From positions 863,936 to 897,437 of the forward strand of contig NC_090615.1 of the NCBI RefSeq assembly GCF_004359215.1: 33,502 nt of DNA, written 5' to 3'. Both the position numbers and the translations under genes were made by a program. The stretch is from Bremia lactucae (taxonomy: Eukaryota; Oomycota; Peronosporomycetes; Peronosporales; Peronosporaceae). The stretch's first letter is position 1; every line of letters starts with the position of its first letter. Of this stretch, positions 17,690-27,051 are shown piece by piece. The notes beneath the pieces are model-generated. The model saw only the letters and a list, made by a program, of their open reading frames with translations. It was not told the DNA's origin and did not search any database.

Positions 17690-18904
17690 TTCCAGTAAAA
17701 AGTGACGCAAGAGTTTGAACGAGTGCTCGAGCCCGCCGACGACAAAGTGGTAGAGGCATACGTAGTTGCGATACTCACCACATCTTAAAATCTGCCAAGG
17801 AGATAGTAAAACTCCAGGAGATGTCGTGGAATCTGCTCCTTGCCGAATATAAGAAAAAAAAATCCACAAGTAGTCGCACCAGTTCCAGACGAGGACTTGG
17901 TGGAATTTTTGTCGTCGCCCACACCAGGTGAGAGCGTCTTGAAGACAGACAAAAGGCTCGCTGCTCGGGGCTGGGATACCTTAGAGGACAGCCCTCTTTT
18001 AGAAATTCTGTGGAAACATCGTGATAAGTCGCAGAAGAAGTGTCGAGCCTCCTACCGGCAGATAGCGGCATCGAGCACGAGATTGATTTGAAACCTGGCA
18101 TCAAATATTGTGTGACCAGCAATGGCTATTGCTGAATCAAGAAGTCGAGTATATCGATGCGAAATTTAACAAGTGAGTCAAGGCAGGACATGTACGTAAA
18201 AGCAAGTCGCCAAATGCAGCCCAACCTTCTGTGTGCGTGAGGCCGTAGGTGGATGGCGCGTGGTTCACCTTTCAATAAGATGTACACGGCCATTATTCCG
18301 GCACAAATGTCAATCTCGCTGAAAGATGTCTAATTAAACTCCATGAAAAAGTCAATCATCTTTTCCGCGTTATCTTTATTGGACGGCTACAATCAGGTAC
18401 TCATGAAAAAGTGCGATGTCGCCAAAATGGCAGTAATCACCCCAAGTGGTATGCTTTGGGAGTGGCTTGTGATGCCCAAGGCTAAGAAACTCATCGGCGA
18501 CATTTAACCGAGTGGTGGCTTACGTGATGCGTCAGCACCGTGCCTACGCGCCCCAATAATTTGAATGATGTATTCGTGCATAGTAGGGTCGAAGATGGGC
18601 TGGGTGATCAAATTCGCACAATCGTCATTTATCGGCTGTGTTGTAAGCTTTGGGCGACGCCCAATTGTAGGTCAATTTTAAAACCTACGTTATTGGGGTC
18701 CCTAAGATACCTATGCTGATCTGCATCATTGGTACACTTAGAGGACGAGTAGTACCGACAAGGTAATTGCTGTTAATGAATGGTCACTCCCATGAAACGT
18801 GAAGAATTTGCGCAATTTTTCTGGACTAATTATGCGGAGCGAAAGCCCTTGCCTGACCTCCGAAAAATGATGCAGAATGAATTTGTTTGTTTAAATAAGA
18901 AATT
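17690..18904 (+). pseudogene. Reverse transcriptase of element G
   Basis: Linker with VVAPVPDEDLVEFLSSP and DKRLAARGWDTLEDSPLLE (17869-18010) matches element B. RT proper: IDLKPGIKYCVTS (about 18085), GMLWEWLVMPKAKKLIG (about 18450), and the catalytic box, where LNDVFVHSRVEDGLGD (18561-18608) replaces FDDIFVHSRAEDG, so the first catalytic aspartate is asparagine. The thumb at 18730-18900 is barely readable. Stops and shifts throughout. Confidence 0.7.
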
Positions 18905-20405
18905 AAGTAGATGCATTCACACCTGTGAATTATTATCTTGTTAAGGCACCGGTCTTGGCATTGCCAGACGCAGATAAGACCTGCAAGCGTCGTCTGCGAT
19001 GCTACCAGTTTTGCAATCGGCAGCGCACTCCTGCATAAGGATGACGACGGCGTCGACCGTGTCATTTCTTATCAGTCCGTCTTTTAGAAGCCGCATAACT
19101 GACTAACCCTGTTCATACCAATGAGCTACTATCAGTAAATGCTCTCATTAAGTTTCAAGCGCGTCTATTTGGGGCACCAACCATATGTGATTCATAGGGA
19201 TCACGCATCACTGTAGATCACAATAAACACACCCCACCTCTCACCTAGCATGGTAAGATGGCTTACATTCATTTCTAAAAAAAATAAAAAATCGGTTACA
19301 AGCGGGGTAAGTCGAATGTCTTCGCTGAAGCGCTATCGCCTAGACCAGACTTCGAGACAAGACACCAGGAAAGTGTATCTCGGTCTAGGTACAAGTTGAG
19401 TCGTCAACATTTGCAGCCATGAAGGCCCACCTCGTGGCGTACTCAATGGCCTCCGAAACCAAAGAGAGCTACAGTCGGGACGAACATGTCGCCTGCTGTT
19501 GGATCCCTTCGGTGGACGATAGGTCTCCCTACCGTCTCACCTAAAGGTTAAGCTAAGGCGCTTTAGCTGCAGCGAGGGTATGATACGGCATCGTGTGGTC
19601 AGTTGAGAATCTATGCCCCTCATGAACAAATCTCAAGTCAAAGATACCTCATGAGCTCCATGGGGCACCATCGATTAGGCATCTGGGCCGCGAAAATACA
19701 TTCTTTCGAGTATCATAGGAATTTTGGCGGCCACACCCATACCGATATTTGGCCAACTATATTCGTCCCTGCAATTTGTGTAAGCGCATTAAGCCTGCAC
19801 CGTCCTTCAGTAAGCCATTGCCGGTGCTGCCGATTCAAACAGATTGTTGGAAGTCGGTCAGTCTGGACTTCATGATTCACCTGCCGCCTGACCACAAGGG
19901 TCGGACGGGTCTCGTCGTCTTTGTTGACCGACTGAGCAAAAAGGTGTCTTTAGCACCATGTAGCACTATGTAGCACTTCGATCTCAGACAAGAAGACAAC
20001 CCTCTTATTCCTGCATGATGTGTACCGCCTTCACGGGTGCCCGAGTCCATAATTTCGGACGGGGATGCACGTTATACGTCAAGATTTTGGCGCCATGTGT
20101 TTGAGCTGCTGGATACATGTCTACAGACGATCACCCTTAGACTGATGGCCACCCGGAACGTGCCAATCGTGTTGTGGTGGATGTTTTGCGCACGGTAGCG
20201 GCTCTCCCAAAGAATGGAGCAAGCAATTACCTTCGGTGCAGTTCGGTATACGAAACATGTCAGTGTCCGCGCCGAGACACTTTTTTATATAAACGTAGTG
20301 CGTCATACTCACAGACCAGTCTCGTTTGTGCGTAGCCCTAGTCTTAGTGGGGAACGATTGGGATCGAAAAACACGACCAAGTGCTTTTCCCTAGCCCTTC
20401 CATGA
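18905..20405 (+). pseudogene. RNase H and integrase of element G
   Basis: RNase H: DAFTPVNYYLVKAPVLALPD (18913 on), frameshift to VVCDATSFAIGSALLHKDDD and VISYQSVF, then NELLSVNALIKFQARLFGAP to 19160. Integrase: zinc motif CNLCKRIKPAP near 19770-19800; core WKSVSLDFMIHLPPDHKGRT then LVVFVDRLSKKVSLAP (19851-19965), keeping the first catalytic D (SLDF). The second D and E regions lie in other frames (TDHP, ERANR near 20130-20165). Two parts of it exist elsewhere: 13074-13257 (inverted) and 15574-16822 (direct). Confidence 0.75.
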
Positions 20406-20409
20406 ACTA

Positions 20410-21064
20410 TTGGTGCAATACTAATTATGTGGATCTAGAGCAGCGCGCTCTAGGAGCGAGGCACCGGTTCTATCGGAATAAGACATTCGGATGGATGTGA
20501 CATCGGTGGTATGCCACCAGTCAGATAGCCGTGTTCGATACGGTAAATTGTGACACCGAATGGATACGTTCACGTGCCGTCGGTGGAAATTTAAGATCAG
20601 GCTCATCTGCGCCAGATCCATTGTGTATGACGGTCTGAACGACAGGTGTTGCGGCTCTACCCAACTGAGAAGCAGCTGCTCATCCAAGGGCAGCGCTCTA
20701 ATAAATGGTCGCTACGCTAGCGAATGCAGACGACGAGACAGTTGCTTAGGTTGACGTTAGGCAAGTTAGCAGTTGGCTTTCAAAGCGTTCGGCGTCTCCA
20801 TGTTAGGAGCAGTGGGTGAAGTTTGGATAGGCAATAAAGCGCCACCACTCTTCCCCATTAGCTCGCTGTGCTCATCACCACTATGAGATGACGGCAGCGG
20901 TGTCGACTCATTGTACTCAACAATGAGCGACGGGTCTACACACTCACTGCGCAAGTGATATAGATCGTTGAGCTCAGTCAACAAAGCGACAGCAGCATCT
21001 GTCGGTGTTTTAACTGTGGCACTAGGCGCAGGCGGCTTATTATCGCTGCGCGTGCGTTAAGTCC
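20410..21064 (-). other. Unrecognised minus-strand coding-like region
   Basis: Open on the minus strand from 21064 to 20766 (about 100 codons: SDNKPPAPSATVKTPTDAAV, LLTELNDLYHLRSECVDPSL, SGDEHSELMGKSGGALL). A second open piece lies at 20687-20421. Polar, low-complexity composition with no cysteine-histidine motif. It could be the N-terminal part of another gag or a host gene fragment. I do not recognise it. 21065-21274 shows nothing. Confidence 0.3.
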
Positions 21065-21274
21065 GTGGTTTTATGAGTGTCAATGCAGACGATCGAACAG
21101 CTTTACCCTTTTAGATGGCGTATCAAGCGCCGCATAATGTCACCTGGGTAGGTCCACACACTGGTCGCTAAAAAAGTGATTGAATGGTCTTAAGCGGCGC
21201 GACGTAAGCGGCTCACCGTCCCACTTTTTTCCTGTTGGCGATCTTACAAAATGTGAAATTCATTCTTTCAGCGG

Positions 21275-21541
21275 TGCAATAACAAGCTGTATATGGCGCC
21301 TACATGCGCACCGCGCAATCGTGTCTTATGACATTTGACGGCGATGATTCAAACTCAAATCAACTAATCACTACAGCTAATTTCAATATTGCTAAATTCA
21401 GTAATATTTGAACTATTAAGTCAAAACTAATAAAGATGATATATTTTTTGTACTTCTTTATTTATTTCCTCTCATACAACATAATATATAATATTACTCT
21501 TCCAAGGAAATAATAATTATGTAATGAGACACTCCGTTACA
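21275..21541 (-). repeat. 3' LTR of element H (267 bp)
   Basis: On the minus strand begins TGTAACGGAGTG and ends TTATTGCA, preceded by a polypurine tract. A truncated, SINE-carrying relative is at 15118-15573. Confidence 0.75.
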
Positions 21542-21556
21542 CCACCCCTCCCTTAA
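21542..21556 (-). other. Polypurine tract of element H
   Basis: Minus strand reads TTAAGGGAGGGGTGG directly before the LTR start; compare AAGGGAGGAGTGA before the C LTR. Confidence 0.75.
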
Positions 21557-22264
21557 CCAATAGTCACCATTTTAATGGTGTGGAGTGACATAAAAATACT
21601 ATTATGTCTTTCCCTGTAAATTATTTTTGCATTATTGATTTTTTATTTAAAACTCAAATTTTTGAGCATTATTGATTTGTTCAAATCAATTCGTTTGCAC
21701 ATGGTATCAACACCCGTTCGCGTTGCCTGTGAGCCAACTTCAAAAAGAGGTGACGAGAAGTGAAAAGGCACAGGCACCTGCGTTCGAAAAAGTACGAGTG
21801 ACGGCTGACGACACTGTTTTCTGGGATAGAGTAGAAAAGCTGGTATTATTTCGTGAACCTGAGTGTACAGGAGGCTAACGGGCGTGAGAACCCTTTAGGC
21901 ATGCATGTAAGCAAGGTTGGTGACACAAAATCAAAATCCGTTTACCACAGTTCTTACGCTTCAACATGGTATTAGTCACCTTCTACTCCCATTGCAGGCG
22001 GCACCTGCTACTACAATTGTAAGTGACTGGGCCGAGTCGGTTTCATCGCCAGACTCGGTGGCAACTGTCAAGGCCTCCGGATCAACCGGGGCAACGGCCG
22101 TTAAGTCTACAAGTGACAACCAAAGAGGTGATGACGAAGTTGTTAGACTTCGTTGTACCTTTTGGGTGCGAAGTCATCTTGTGATGACTCCATGGACGAC
22201 GACAACTCTGGTGATGTCAGTATGCATCACTAGGAGCAAAGTGATCGTAAAGGTCATTTCGTAA

Positions 22265-22700
22265 GCTTGCTGCTGGTGGTGCTAGTATGCATAACCAGAA
22301 ATGGGACGCATCTCGTAAAAGATGATCGTTCTCCAATGAGGATCATTAAAAGAGTATGCCTTCTTAGGGGCATGACCTGCAACCTTAAACAGCATGAGCA
22401 TGAGCCTACACACTAGATGCAAGGTAATCCTGCCTCTCTCGATAAACGGTGGAATTTGTCGCATGCACCGACTACGTCCATTTTTTTAATCGGTCGCGGA
22501 AAGCATCGAGTTTGTCAAGCCAGGCCTCGCGGTCTATGCTTTGCACGTGCTTCCCAAGCTTGAAACGAAAGAGTGACAACCTTTGCCCGCTTCTTTGTGT
22601 ACTACTGATGTTGGAAAAAGGCATCGATGAAAAATTTCGTTTCGTCCTCTCCAGGCTTGTGAAGCCTGGATGAGTCGATCGTTGGCCATACCAAACCAAC
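22265..22700 (-). pseudogene. Extra ORF downstream of pol (sense), right arm
   Basis: Unrecognised protein, minus strand: EDETKFFIDAFFQHQ; SGQRLSLFRFKLGKHVQSID, REAWLDKLDAFRDRLKKWT; after a shift FKVAGHAPKKAYSFNDPHWR and IIFYEMRPISGYAY. Each segment matches the left arm (11540-11985) at peptide level, and the first two match 26428-26100. Same orientation as pol here. Confidence 0.5.
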
Positions 22701-22839
22701 CAGCTTGGTTCCCATTTGAATGCAATTAAGGCTTCTTTCCGGGAGCAAACCGCCCTGTATCGCGGTCCTTCTCCCGTTGGCTTCCGTTAACGTTAACATA
22801 ACTCTGGGAGTGATCCTGATTTTGAACCTCCAACCCTTT

Positions 22840-23030
22840 TACGAGCGCGGGAAGCGCTCGTTTTCCGAAAGACCTTCTGTTGAGGAGAATGGGTCTCGTC
22901 GTACTGCAAGACGAGACCCGGTACGTCGATGGTCAGTTGAGAACGAGGTTCCCAACTATTATGCGAGTGTGGAAATCCTCGCCAACGAACATGGTGACTC
23001 GTTCAGTCCTTCCACCTCACGGTGATTCGA
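22840..23030 (-). pseudogene. Chromodomain of element H
   Basis: Minus strand HHVRWRGFPHSHNSWEPRSQ, then LTIDVPGLVLQYDETHSPQQ, with no stop over this stretch. Aromatic positions of the chromodomain (W..Y/F..W) are present. Best preserved copy besides 25675-25835. Confidence 0.8.
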
Positions 23031-23529
23031 GATAGTTAGTTTTTAATTCTTGTAATTAAAAATATTTTAGAAATGTTTTTTTAATTTTTAAATCAAATGC
23101 GTTCAACTAAAAAAGGTTTTCACCACTTGAATCCTTGAGTAATTGTGAGGGAGAAGGGAAAATCGGTTCTCTTCGTTTGCCGAACTCGCCTGAATATCGT
23201 GACTTGAATTACACCTTCCATCATTTAAGGGAGGAGGTTGATCACAAACGATCCCGTCGGCTCAAGTTTGCGGTATGACCAAATGAAAAATTGTGCGCAA
23301 GTTGCGAGTGATCAGCTGGCAAACGAACGGACGTATCAGTCCCGTCAAAACGAGCTGGTGACAGCTCGTCAAAAGATCTCTTCCTTGAAGGATGTAACGA
23401 GTCGATCGTCAGGTTTAAGAGAACCAGACTCTGTCTCAAGACTATCAATCTTTGGCTCGGGACATCAAGGCTTTGGCAGGTGCCTTTAACCGTTCCGGGT
23501 AATCCAAAACCGGGAGAAGCCTAGTACGG

Positions 23530-23860
23530 ATGGTAAGGGCGGAGACGCCCGACAAAAAAGGTAGGATGTGTACGCATCCTACAAAGCGGTTCGATCGTTT
23601 ACGCACTGCATTGGCGATGTAGTGCACAAAACAGGCCGATATACATGGCTAATAACCTTTTTCTACCCATATCCGTCTCTTACATGTTTTGGTAGGTTTA
23701 TCTTCGTAAATAGGACTAAATCATTAACATTAAATGAAACAATAGCTGCTTTTCCTTTTGTCAGAGTTTCGTTTCTGTTGATCCTCTGCATCATCGAAGG
23801 AATCCTGTATGAAACGGACCACTGCTTCTATAGCTGGCAGGAATTTTCCTGCTGACTCGA
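23530..23860 (-). pseudogene. Integrase C-terminal region of element H
   Basis: Minus strand. A degraded VVRFIQDSFDD helix region (about 23820-23780), KRLLAMYIGLFCALHRQCSA, and MRTHPTFFVGRLRPY (23580-23536). 23500-23230 continues as a linker (VRLPADHSQLAHNFSFGHTA). The open plus-strand frame over this linker is a shadow. Confidence 0.75.
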
Positions 23861-24099
23861 TTTAGTTTTTGTCTTCAGTGCGACAGGTGTGAACTGCGGA
23901 GATATCGTTTTCCTAATTAGTAAGTGCATTTATTGTTGTGTGATACTAAGTCTTCCAGCATCGTTACCAAAGTCGGTAATAGCATTATCGCTCAATGTTG
24001 ATCAAATTTACAGTAGTATCCACTTAGGGTCAATGCGTGATGAACAAGAGCAAGATTGTTCTATGCTCGAGTGAGCACACACACCCCTTAAACAATAGT

Positions 24100-24800
24100 T
24101 ACTCTAAAACTAGGTGGGTACGCGCTGATGGCGAAAGCCATTCACAAAAAACGGAGTTTGCTTTGTAGAAGCGTGCACTAAATTATTGATGGCAAATTCT
24201 ACCATCGGCAAGAACTCGCTCCAACTCGAAAAGAGTAGACGAATCTGCGAATTATCTCTTTGAGGATGCGATTTGCACGTTCTGTCTGACCATCTGCTTC
24301 AGGATGGTCAGAAGTTGACACTTTCAACTGTGTTACAAGTGATTTAAACACAGAATGCTAGACATCCGCTGTGAATCTGGGACCTCGATCTGAGACCAGT
24401 TCACAGGGTAACCCATGGAGTTAAAATATCGTGTCAACAAAGACACGAGCACAGCTTTTAGCTATGATCGACTGCGAAACTGCAGCAAGATGATCCATTT
24501 GGTGAGTACGTTCAACAAATACAAGAACCAATATTCATGGTATCAACGCTGGAAATCCGAAGACAAAGTCCGCAGATACGGACTGCCAACATTCTGCCGG
24601 AACAGGCAGAGGTTGTAACGGATCACGGGTGAAGCACTAAGCTTCACCCGTTTACAAACTTCGCAATCCCGTATGTACTTGCGGACGAACTCATACTGGC
24701 GTGGCCAGTAGATGTCGCAACTTATCGTGAGATAGGTCTTTTCACGTCCACGATGGCCACTTATAAGCCATTGCGTGTTGTGTATTGATTTGTTCGATCT
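24100..24800 (-). pseudogene. Integrase zinc domain and catalytic core of element H
   Basis: Minus strand: GHRGREKTYLTISCDIYWPR, YEFVRKYIRDCEVCKRVK (zinc pair C-x2-C at 24654-24665), then VSADFVFGFP with the first catalytic D, ELVSDRGPRFT with the second (about 24385), and PEADGQTERANRILKEIIRR with the E (24300-24250). All three catalytic residues remain, but stops and a frameshift (near 24230) separate them. It ends FVNGFRHQRVPT near 24110, then joins the right arm at 24038. Confidence 0.75.
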
Positions 24801-24885
24801 GTTAAGGATCGATACAACTTCGACAATCCTTTTAAGGATTGTTAAAATAGATTTCGAAAGTAATCCATCAAATCTTTAGAGAGCC

Positions 24886-25560
24886 TTATCTTCTTGATAT
24901 GCTCTTCAAACGTCGTCGAGAACTGTTGACGACAAAACACTTATTTTTGCAACAGTGGCTTATGCTCACTGTTGATTTGCGCAGCAGGTAAGAAAGGGCA
25001 TCAGCGGCGACATTAAGTCGTCCTGGTTTAAACTCCACTGAGAAATAATACTCCGCAAAGAAAAATAACAGTTTCGCCACTCTTTGCGAGACGTGTGGAC
25101 TGTTTACGGCCGTGCGTAAGGACGCATGGTTCATATGTACAATGAACGGTTTATCTCCCACGAGATAGACCGTACACTAAAAAAAGCGAGTTCCTTGTCA
25201 TGCACTGAATAGTTGCGTTGAGCTAGTTAAAGCTGACGCGATTGATAATAATCGCGTACGATCTATCTCCTACGTGATAGACCCTAAATTAAGACAGCGC
25301 ATATCTGATGGAAGCGAGTTCCTTATCATGCACTGAATAGTTGACCTCAGCTCGTTAAAGCTGACGCGATTAATAATAATCGCGCACGGTCTATCTCCTA
25401 CGAGATGGACCCTAAACTAAGCGAGCGCATATCTAATGGCAGCGAGTTCCTTGTCATGCACTGAATAGTCTGTCATCTGCATGTACGTAACGCCGGTTGC
25501 AAAATCGCTGGCGTCACAGACCACAGCAAAAGGTCTGTCTTAATCTGCAATCGCCAGGAT
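24886..25560 (-). pseudogene. RNase H of element H with an internal tandem triplication
   Basis: Minus strand: PILAIAD, RPFAVVCDASDFA (25540-25500); then YSVHDKELAAIRYAL followed by stop and FRVHLVGD, repeated with a 128-bp period; finally DKPFIVHMNHASLRTAVNSP and VEFKPGRLNVAADALS (25153-25010). The CDAS aspartate is kept. In VHMNHASLRTA the aspartate usually found in YTDHASLRTA is N. Confidence 0.75.
25149..25480 (+). repeat. 128-bp tandem repeat, about 2.6 copies
   Basis: TGCACTGAATAG begins at 25201, 25329 and 25457, a period of exactly 128 bp. Each unit also carries GCGATT..AATCGC and TATCTCC..GAGATAG-type palindromes. The first unit has a short deletion near 25170. The period is not a multiple of three. 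Confidence 0.9.
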
Positions 25561-25639
25561 TGGCGTTTGCATCAAGCTTTATGTGATTCCCTCAAATCAA
25601 CACTAACAATCAGCGATCCATGACCGCTTTACATAATCT

Positions 25640-25920
25640 TTAACAAAGAAGAAAGATGTACTGTCATTTCGGCATAATTGCGGGAGGAATTGTCCACCGT
25701 GATGTGAAAGGGCAGCGAACGAGTTATCTAGTTCGCTGGCGTGGTTATCGACCTTCCCATGACAGCTGGGAGCCTCGATCCCAGCTGGTTGCTGCCGTTG
25801 AGGGCCTCGTCCGTCAGTATGATGAAACCAAATAAATGGTTCAGAAGGCTAATCGGGAAACACGCGCCCCTGGCGCCTGTAAATCTATTGCAGAACTTCA
25901 ATCGCATCCCGCATCTCAAT
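25640..25920 (+). pseudogene. Chromodomain and Pol tail of element C
   Basis: Plus strand: GIIAGGIVHRDVKGQRTSYL, VRWRGYRPSHDSWEPRSQLV, EGLVRQYDETK then TAA (25833-25835). A complete chromodomain signature in one frame. The upstream part of pol is missing because minus-strand element H abuts it. A short tail after the stop (VQKANRETRAPGACKS) suggests the stop may be secondary. Confidence 0.8.
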
Positions 25921-26099
25921 AGAGATGCGAGCCCTTCCCCAAGGCGAAGAAAGGGAATAGACATCCTTTATTACCCTCTTTGTGTTGCCAACACAACACG
26001 AACAGGGACTACCTCACTTAAGGCATGGAAGCCAAGGCCTCACGTGGCAACCGATGCGATGAATACTGTGCACCGGTTGGAGTTCGTTTCTCAAATTTA

Positions 26100-26916
26100 A
26101 CGCAATTTGCGTTAAGCTTTTAAAGCCAGGCCTTGCGTTCAATGTCTTGGACATTGCGAATCAACCCGCTCCAGGCTTGCATAAGCGAGACTTTATTTCG
26201 CTTATTATTGCCACTAAACTATCGATGCTTAAGAAAAGCATCGATATAGAAATCTTCCTCAGCGCAAAAGTTCTTCGCGCTGGGATCAAGGCCATGTAGC
26301 TTTGTCGCAATAAATAAAAGATATTTATTGTGAGGAGTGGTTTCTCTACAAAAGCTTTGGATTAGCCATTCTGGCAAAAGCCACGGCTTCTTGTCAGGGG
26401 CGAGATGAGACATTTTTATTGTCTTCATTCGAGATGAGACATTTTATTGTCTTCACTCCACTGAGTGGTACCCACTAAAGCAGGGGTACCACAAGAACTT
26501 TAATTACGATGGCTTATGCCATCGTCATCGCCTTGCACAAAAACACGTGCAGGTGACCGTACGGGAGACAAAACGGGCGATGAGGGCTTATCCTCATCGT
26601 CGGAATGAATTAGACTATCAACTTGTCTATCACAATGGGCCCTCTCATTCGAGGGCTCATAGTCAGCCGCCTGACGTCTATCAGGTGACTGTTCCATTCT
26701 TCCCGAGTCGGCCATTTCATCTGACTCGCACTCGTAGTCGACGTCCAAAGAGGGGTCGTATTCACGTGGTAAATCAACACGTGCACTCGCAACATCTAGT
26801 GTTGTGCGAGTGGAAGACACTACGGCAGACGTTCTGTCTGCCGCTAGATATAGCAGTGCGTCACCCGCGGCTGCACAAACCGCAGCCGAAGGCGCAGCAC
26901 TATCAGCACCCCGCAT
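26100..26916 (-). pseudogene. Extra ORF in the 3' region of element C, antisense to pol
   Basis: Unrecognised protein, minus strand. The N-terminal part (26916-26500) is 138 codons, acidic, with YDPSLDVDYECESDEMADSG and SDDEDKPSSPVLSPVRSP. After a stop and a 28/29-bp duplication, another open stretch (26428-26219) gives KKPWLLPEWLIQSFCRETTP, HNKYLLFIATKLHGLDPSAK and FYIDAFLKHR. After one more stop it gives GNNKRNKVSLMQAWSGLIRN, VQDIERKAWL, ending near the chromodomain tail. It corresponds to the sense-oriented ORFs at 11540 and 22265. Either this 3' region is inverted relative to the other family members or a fragment of another element lies here. Confidence 0.5.
26401..26457 (+). repeat. 28/29-bp tandem duplication
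   Basis: CGAGATGAGACATTTTTATT... at 26401-26429 and a near copy with one T fewer at 26430-26457. Sits inside the extra ORF. Confidence 0.85.
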
Positions 26917-27038
26917 GATTTTTTTTCTTCATGCGATGTAATTTAAAATGATGGTTCTGACCAATCAACATTATTTATTCAATTAAGTGGTCATATAGTG
27001 ACCACTCCTTTCAATGACAGTCAGAGTCATCTTCGTTT

Positions 27039-27051
27039 AAGGGAGGAGTGA
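27039..27051 (+). other. Polypurine tract of element C
   Basis: AAGGGAGGAGTGA directly before the LTR start TGTAACG. Shows that the element body lies to the left and that this is a 3' LTR. Confidence 0.8.

Larger units (their letters stand above)
17233..20405 (+). mobile_element. Element G: Ty3/gypsy internal region, gag end to integrase
   Basis: Plus strand, one element in the proper order: gag 3' end and protease (17233-17625), linker (17640-18080), RT (18080-18904), RNase H (18905-19420), integrase (19440-20405). No LTR is attached; the left side is lost in the gap and the right side ends after the RSPSLSG codons (about 20352). Same family as B for gag-RT and as 13258-15117 for integrase, which suggests that these pieces derive from one family. 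Confidence 0.75.
21862..24038 (-). repeat. Right arm of the 2.1-kb inverted repeat
   Basis: Reverse complement of 10283-12412. Homology starts at the ACAGGAGGCTAAC string (about 21869) and ends near TTAGGGTCAA (24034). In this arm the chromodomain tryptophan is intact, and it has an extra AT-rich segment at about 23033-23105. Confidence 0.85.
21275..25640 (-). mobile_element. Element H: Ty3/gypsy 3' half with LTR
   Basis: Minus strand, continuous: RNase H (25560-24886), integrase zinc domain and core (24800-24100), integrase tail (23860-23530), chromodomain (23030-22840), extra ORF (22700-22265), 3' untranslated region, polypurine tract, LTR. The 5' side is cut near 25640, where a plus-strand chromodomain of element C begins. 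The lower 2.2 kb is the right arm of the inverted repeat. Confidence 0.75.
26097..26935. repeat. Array of short inverted repeats (hairpins)
   Basis: Consecutive stems, coordinates checked base by base: 26097-26115 (9 bp), 26140-26156 (7), 26181-26205 (8), 26220-26246 (11), 26308-26330 (9), 26465-26492 (9), 26506-26525 (8), 26578-26599 (8), 26637-26658 (8 with one G-T), 26668-26687 (7), 26704-26728 (8), 26763-26783 (6), 26784-26812 (11 with a bulge), 26823-26843 (8), 26868-26888 (7), 26912-26935 (7). Loops are 1-14 nt. Confidence 0.85.

Noticed and set aside
23295..23468. Plus-strand frame MKNCAQVASDQLANERTYQS... (and its mirror at 11049-10768 minus) looking like a coiled-coil gag
   Set aside because: It is antisense to the integrase-chromodomain linker, which reads on in frame from MRTHPTFFVGRLRPY in both arms; the linker is the better explanation.
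25149..25480. CRISPR-like array
   Set aside because: Only three tandem units without unique spacers, inside an RNase H remnant of a eukaryotic retroelement.
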